Positions 7,168 through 8,631 of a stretch of DNA of 8,631 nucleotides are shown here, piece after piece (the stretch's first letter is position 1; each line of letters begins with the position of its first letter). The stretch spans positions 1-8,631 of the forward strand of contig JBQTII010000118.1 in NCBI GenBank assembly GCA_052388275.1. Reading direction: 5' to 3'. The notes below the pieces were generated by a model, which made no database searches, was not told the DNA's origin, and saw only the letters and a list, made by a program, of their open reading frames with translations. This DNA comes from JBQTII01 sp052388275. Lineage in GTDB: Bacteria > Actinomycetota > Actinomycetes > Sporichthyales > Sporichthyaceae. The translations under genes were made by a program, and so were the position numbers.

Positions 7168-7811
7168 GTGCGCGCGAGCAGCTCGCGGCGGCCCGCCTCT
7201 ACCTGTGCACGGACGCCCGCGAGAAACAGGGCGACCTCCCGGAGTTCCTCGACGCGGTGCTGGCCGCAGGCGTCGACATCGTGCAGCTGCGGCAGAAGAA
7301 CCTGACGGCGCGCGAAGAACTCCAGGCGCTGGAGATCCTCGCGGATGCCTGTACTCGGCATGGGCGGCTGTACGCCGTCAACGATCGGGCCGATCTGGCC
7401 TACTCGGCGCGCGCGGACATCCTGCACCTGGGCCAGGACGACCTGCCGGTGCCCGACGCGCGCTGGCTGCTCGGCTCCGGGGTGCTGATCGGGCGCTCCA
7501 CTCACCACCACGCCCAGGTCGATGACGCGCTCGCAGACCCCTGCGTGGACTACTTCTGTGTGGGGCCGGTGTGGGCGACGCCGACCAAACCCGGGCGGGC
7601 GCCGGTTGGGTTGACGCTGGTCCGCTTGGCGGCGGCGCGCTCCCCACGGCCCTGGTTCGCGATCGGCGGCATCGATTCCGGCAACCTCGATGAGGTTCTG
7701 GTGGCCGGTGCTCGCCGGGTGGTCGTGGTGCGGGCGATCACCGAGGCGGCGGACCCGGCGGCCGCGACACGTGAACTCGCCGGACGGCTACGGGCCGCGG
7801 ATTCGCTCTGA
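7164..7811 (+). CDS. thiE: Thiamine-phosphate synthase ThiE
   Basis: ThiE joins hydroxymethylpyrimidine pyrophosphate to thiazole phosphate, giving thiamine phosphate and pyrophosphate. From GTG 7164 it is 215 residues, the normal length for this TIM-barrel enzyme. Visible motifs are LYLCTD (12-17), VQLRQK (40-45; usually LRDK or LREK, so Gln44 is a slight departure), NDR with metal-binding Asp74 (73-75), HLGQDDLP with Asp93 (88-95), GRSTH (110-114), GPVWATPTKPG (134-144) and AIGGI (166-170). The start is uncertain. GTG 7164 agrees with the usual short lead before LYLCTD and makes a GTGA overlap with a possible micro-ORF. GTG 7113 has a better ribosome-binding site (GAGG, 5 bases ahead) and would add 17 residues. 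It completes the thiazole genes on the other side of the divergent promoter. Confidence 0.94.
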   Translation: MSAREQLAAARLYLCTDAREKQGDLPEFLDAVLAAGVDIVQLRQKNLTAREELQALEILADACTRHGRLYAVNDRADLAYSARADILHLGQDDLPVPDARWLLGSGVLIGRSTHHHAQVDDALADPCVDYFCVGPVWATPTKPGRAPVGLTLVRLAAARSPRPWFAIGGIDSGNLDEVLVAGARRVVVVRAITEAADPAAATRELAGRLRAADSL

Positions 7812-7838
7812 GGTGTCCTGTACCGGGTATGGCGAATC
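7800..7838 (+). terminator. Weak stem-loop across the thiE stop codon
   Basis: GATTCGC (7800-7806) and GCGAATC (7832-7838) are perfect inverted 7-mers separated by 25 bases, spanning the end of thiE. There is no U tract. It may aid mRNA 3'-end formation, but the long loop makes a terminator role doubtful. Confidence 0.2.
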
Positions 7839-7903
7839 GTGAGGACGTCACGGTTGGTCGAGATCTCGTCAAGTGGCGGCGGTGATACCCCCCCGGGCCC
7901 TAA

Positions 7904-7917
7904 CGTCATTCATGACG
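7904..7917. promoter_or_regulatory. Palindrome CGTCAT-TC-ATGACG upstream of the cyclase gene
   Basis: A dyad with perfect 6-bp arms around a 2-base centre lies about 115 bases before the crtYc start. TAACGT (7901-7906), overlapping its left arm, fits TANNNT and could be a -10 element. A 10-bp palindrome CGAGATCTCG lies upstream at 7859-7868. Such dyads are typical of dimeric repressor operators, but I cannot assign a regulator. The 7812-8031 stretch has no convincing gene. Confidence 0.3.
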
Positions 7918-7968
7918 GCGTGCACACCGTCAACGCTCCGGAACTCCGAGAGTCCGGACGCACCCCGT

Positions 7969-8011
7969 GGTGCGTGAGGCGCCCGACCCCCTGCGGAGCG
8001 CCTCACGCACC
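7969..8011. terminator. Perfect 14-bp stem-loop between thiE and crtYc
   Basis: GGTGCGTGAGGCGC (7969-7982) pairs perfectly with GCGCCTCACGCACC (7998-8011) around a 15-base loop. It is the strongest simple hairpin in the window. No U tract follows on either strand. It could end the thiE transcript (about 160 bases past the stop) or sit in the leader of the following cyclase mRNA, whose start is about 20 bases downstream, where it could affect translation or stability. Confidence 0.45.
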
Positions 8012-8031
8012 CGACGTGCTTGTGCGCCCCC

Positions 8032-8397
8032 ATGTTCCCGGGCCCGGATGAGAGCCTGAGCCTTGTGCGCGCTCTGTCCTATCTGGCGATGCTGGCGACT
8101 TGCCTGCTGGCCACGCTGCCGCTGGAAGGCATCTTTCGGCTCGGCGTCCTGCGTCGCCCTCGGGTGCTGTGCGGCGCGCTGATCGCCGCGGGAGCGCCCT
8201 TTCTCTGCTGGGATGTGTGGGCCACCGATCGCGGGCATTGGTCTTTTGACACGGGGCAGACTCTCGGGCTCGTGCTGCCCGGCGGGCTTCCGGTCGAGGA
8301 GGTCGCATTCTTCGTGGTCATTCCGCTGGCTGTCGTGCTGACCTACGAGGCGGTCGGTGTCGTGCTCGCCCGGCGCGCTGGTGGGGTTGCCCAGTGA
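8032..8397 (+). CDS. crtYc: Lycopene cyclase domain protein, CrtYc-like subunit
   Basis: This 121-residue integral membrane protein matches the small lycopene cyclase subunit family (CrtYc/CrtYd, CarR-type) that cyclises the ends of lycopene in carotenoid synthesis. Membrane segments lie at about residues 13-33, 46-60 and 89-113. Family hallmarks are CWDVWATDRGHWSFD (59-73) and LPGGLPVEE (82-90). CrtYc normally pairs with CrtYd, whose gene should follow; here the next sequence is an 80-bp tandem repeat and then the window ends. The start is uncertain: ATG 8032 lacks a ribosome-binding site. GTG 8065 (reading VRALSYLA, the usual family N-terminus) has weak GAG sequences ahead, and TTG 8020 is a further option. 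The final residues VAQ and the stop lie inside the first repeat unit, so the C-terminus has been shaped by the repeat or gave rise to it. Confidence 0.85.
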   Translation: MFPGPDESLSLVRALSYLAMLATCLLATLPLEGIFRLGVLRRPRVLCGALIAAGAPFLCWDVWATDRGHWSFDTGQTLGLVLPGGLPVEEVAFFVVIPLAVVLTYEAVGVVLARRAGGVAQ

Positions 8398-8477
8398 GCG
8401 AGCGCAGCGAGCGAACCGATAAGGACAGTGCACTGTCGCTCATTGGGTGGCCGAGCGCTAGCGAGGTTGCCCAGTGA
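8394..8477 (+). other. Candidate micro-ORF in repeat unit 1 (27 codons)
   Basis: GTG 8394-8396 overlaps the TGA stop of crtYc as GTGA. The frame runs 27 codons, beginning MSERSERTDKDSALSL and ending SASEVAQ, to TGA 8475-8477. The ribosome-binding site ahead is a weaker GGGG. Third-position GC is lower than in neighbouring genes, which argues against long-standing coding selection. Translation is inferred only. Confidence 0.3.
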
Positions 8478-8557
8478 GCGAGCGCAGCGAGCGAACCGAT
8501 AAGGACAGTGCACTGTCGCTCATTGGGTGGCCGAGCGCTAGCGAGGTTGCCCAATGA
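8474..8557 (+). other. Candidate micro-ORF in repeat unit 2 (27 codons)
   Basis: An identical peptide to that of unit 1. GAGG at 8463-8466 lies 7 bases before GTG 8474, good Shine-Dalgarno spacing. It overlaps the unit 1 stop as GTGA, and its own stop overlaps the next start as ATGA (8554-8557). The start codon lies inside the 12-bp inverted repeat arm, so it could be masked until a ribosome finishes the frame upstream. Confidence 0.3.
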
Positions 8558-8631
8558 GCGAGCGCAGCGAGCGAACCGGTAAGGACAGTGCACTGTCGCT
8601 CATTGGGTGGCCGAGCGCTAGCGAGGTTGGC
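8554..8631 (+). other. Candidate micro-ORF or start of the next gene in repeat unit 3, cut by the window end
   Basis: ATG 8554 (GTG in the other units) follows GAGG at 8543-8546. The frame stays open for 26 codons to the window edge, with Gly replacing Asp at codon 9 and the final Ala replaced by Gly where the repeat ends. It may close shortly after as in the other units, or may be the N-terminus of the next gene, where a CrtYd partner would be expected. Another GAGG at 8623-8626 would fit a start just outside the window. Confidence 0.3.

Larger units (their letters stand above)
8386..8629 (+). repeat. Tandem array of an exact 80-bp unit, three copies
   Basis: Copies begin at 8386, 8466 and 8546 (each GTTGCCCA), and a fourth start is seen to 8629, where the sequence departs (GTTGGC instead of GTTGCC). 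Copies 1 and 2 are identical; copy 3 differs at 8554 (G to A) and 8579 (A to G). Each unit contains CCCARTGAGCGA and its inverted partner TCGCTCATTGGG (12 bp, in copy 1 at 8390-8401 and 8436-8447), the 14-bp palindrome GACAGTGCACTGTC (8424-8437) and CGCTAGCG. Bases before copy 1 still match the unit at 15 of 18 positions through its start, within the end of crtYc. This is not CRISPR: there are no variable spacers. Confidence 0.95.

Noticed and set aside
7930..8593. Minus-strand frames with a repeated MHCPYRFARCARSLGN start
   Set aside because: They arise from the 80-bp repeat read backwards and run antisense to crtYc. No ribosome-binding site was noted, and the frame shifts between units because 80 is not a multiple of 3.
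8386..8629. CRISPR array
   Set aside because: Whole 80-bp units are repeated without distinct spacers, and no cas genes are present.

Overview
The window is GC-rich throughout, with GC-biased third codon positions, frequent GTG/TTG starts and ATGA/GTGA gene overlaps. Together with a PknL-type kinase, an Rv2175c-type DNA-binding protein and a small split-type carotenoid cyclase subunit, this points to the chromosome of an actinobacterium (Actinomycetota). The family cannot be fixed from sequence alone.

Layout: (1) bases 1-746 hold a minus-strand gene for a small secreted protein of unknown function, with a hairpin beyond its 3' end and a Fur/Zur-box-like dyad in its promoter region. (2) 747-2498 (+) is a stand-alone N6-adenine DNA methyltransferase of the Eco57I/TaqI type with no endonuclease gene beside it. 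It converges on the next gene with only 6 bases between the stop codons. (3) 2505-6664 (-) is a compact operon read thiO-thiS-thiG-pknL: the enzymes and sulfur carrier for the thiazole half of thiamine, followed 11 bases later by a transmembrane Ser/Thr kinase with four extracellular PASTA repeats. (4) 6719-7811 (+), divergent across a 54-base gap, carries an Rv2175c-like winged-helix protein (in M. tuberculosis a PknL substrate) and then thiE, which joins the thiazole and pyrimidine halves. (5) 7812-8031 is non-coding and rich in dyads, including a perfect 14-bp stem. (6) 8032-8397 (+) is a lycopene cyclase domain protein (CrtYc-like), probably the edge of a carotenoid cluster. (7) 8386-8631 is a tandem array of an exact 80-bp unit.

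The genes form two linked themes. The thiamine genes and the PknL/Rv2175c signalling pair are interleaved around one divergent promoter, so kinase, substrate and vitamin synthesis may share regulation. thiO appears leaderless, and no TPP riboswitch is visible.

The most unusual element is the 80-bp array at the right end. Each unit carries a GAGG ribosome-binding site, a GTG/ATG start and a 27-codon reading frame ending in TGA that overlaps the next unit's start by 4 bases. The start codon lies inside a 12-bp inverted repeat. The last codons of crtYc match the end of the repeat frame, in the same reading frame. A similar micro-ORF, starting GTGAGCGA and ending in a GTGA overlap, links the Rv2175c-like gene to thiE. 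Whether these are translated coupling peptides, RNA structures or repeat expansions with fortuitous frames cannot be settled here.
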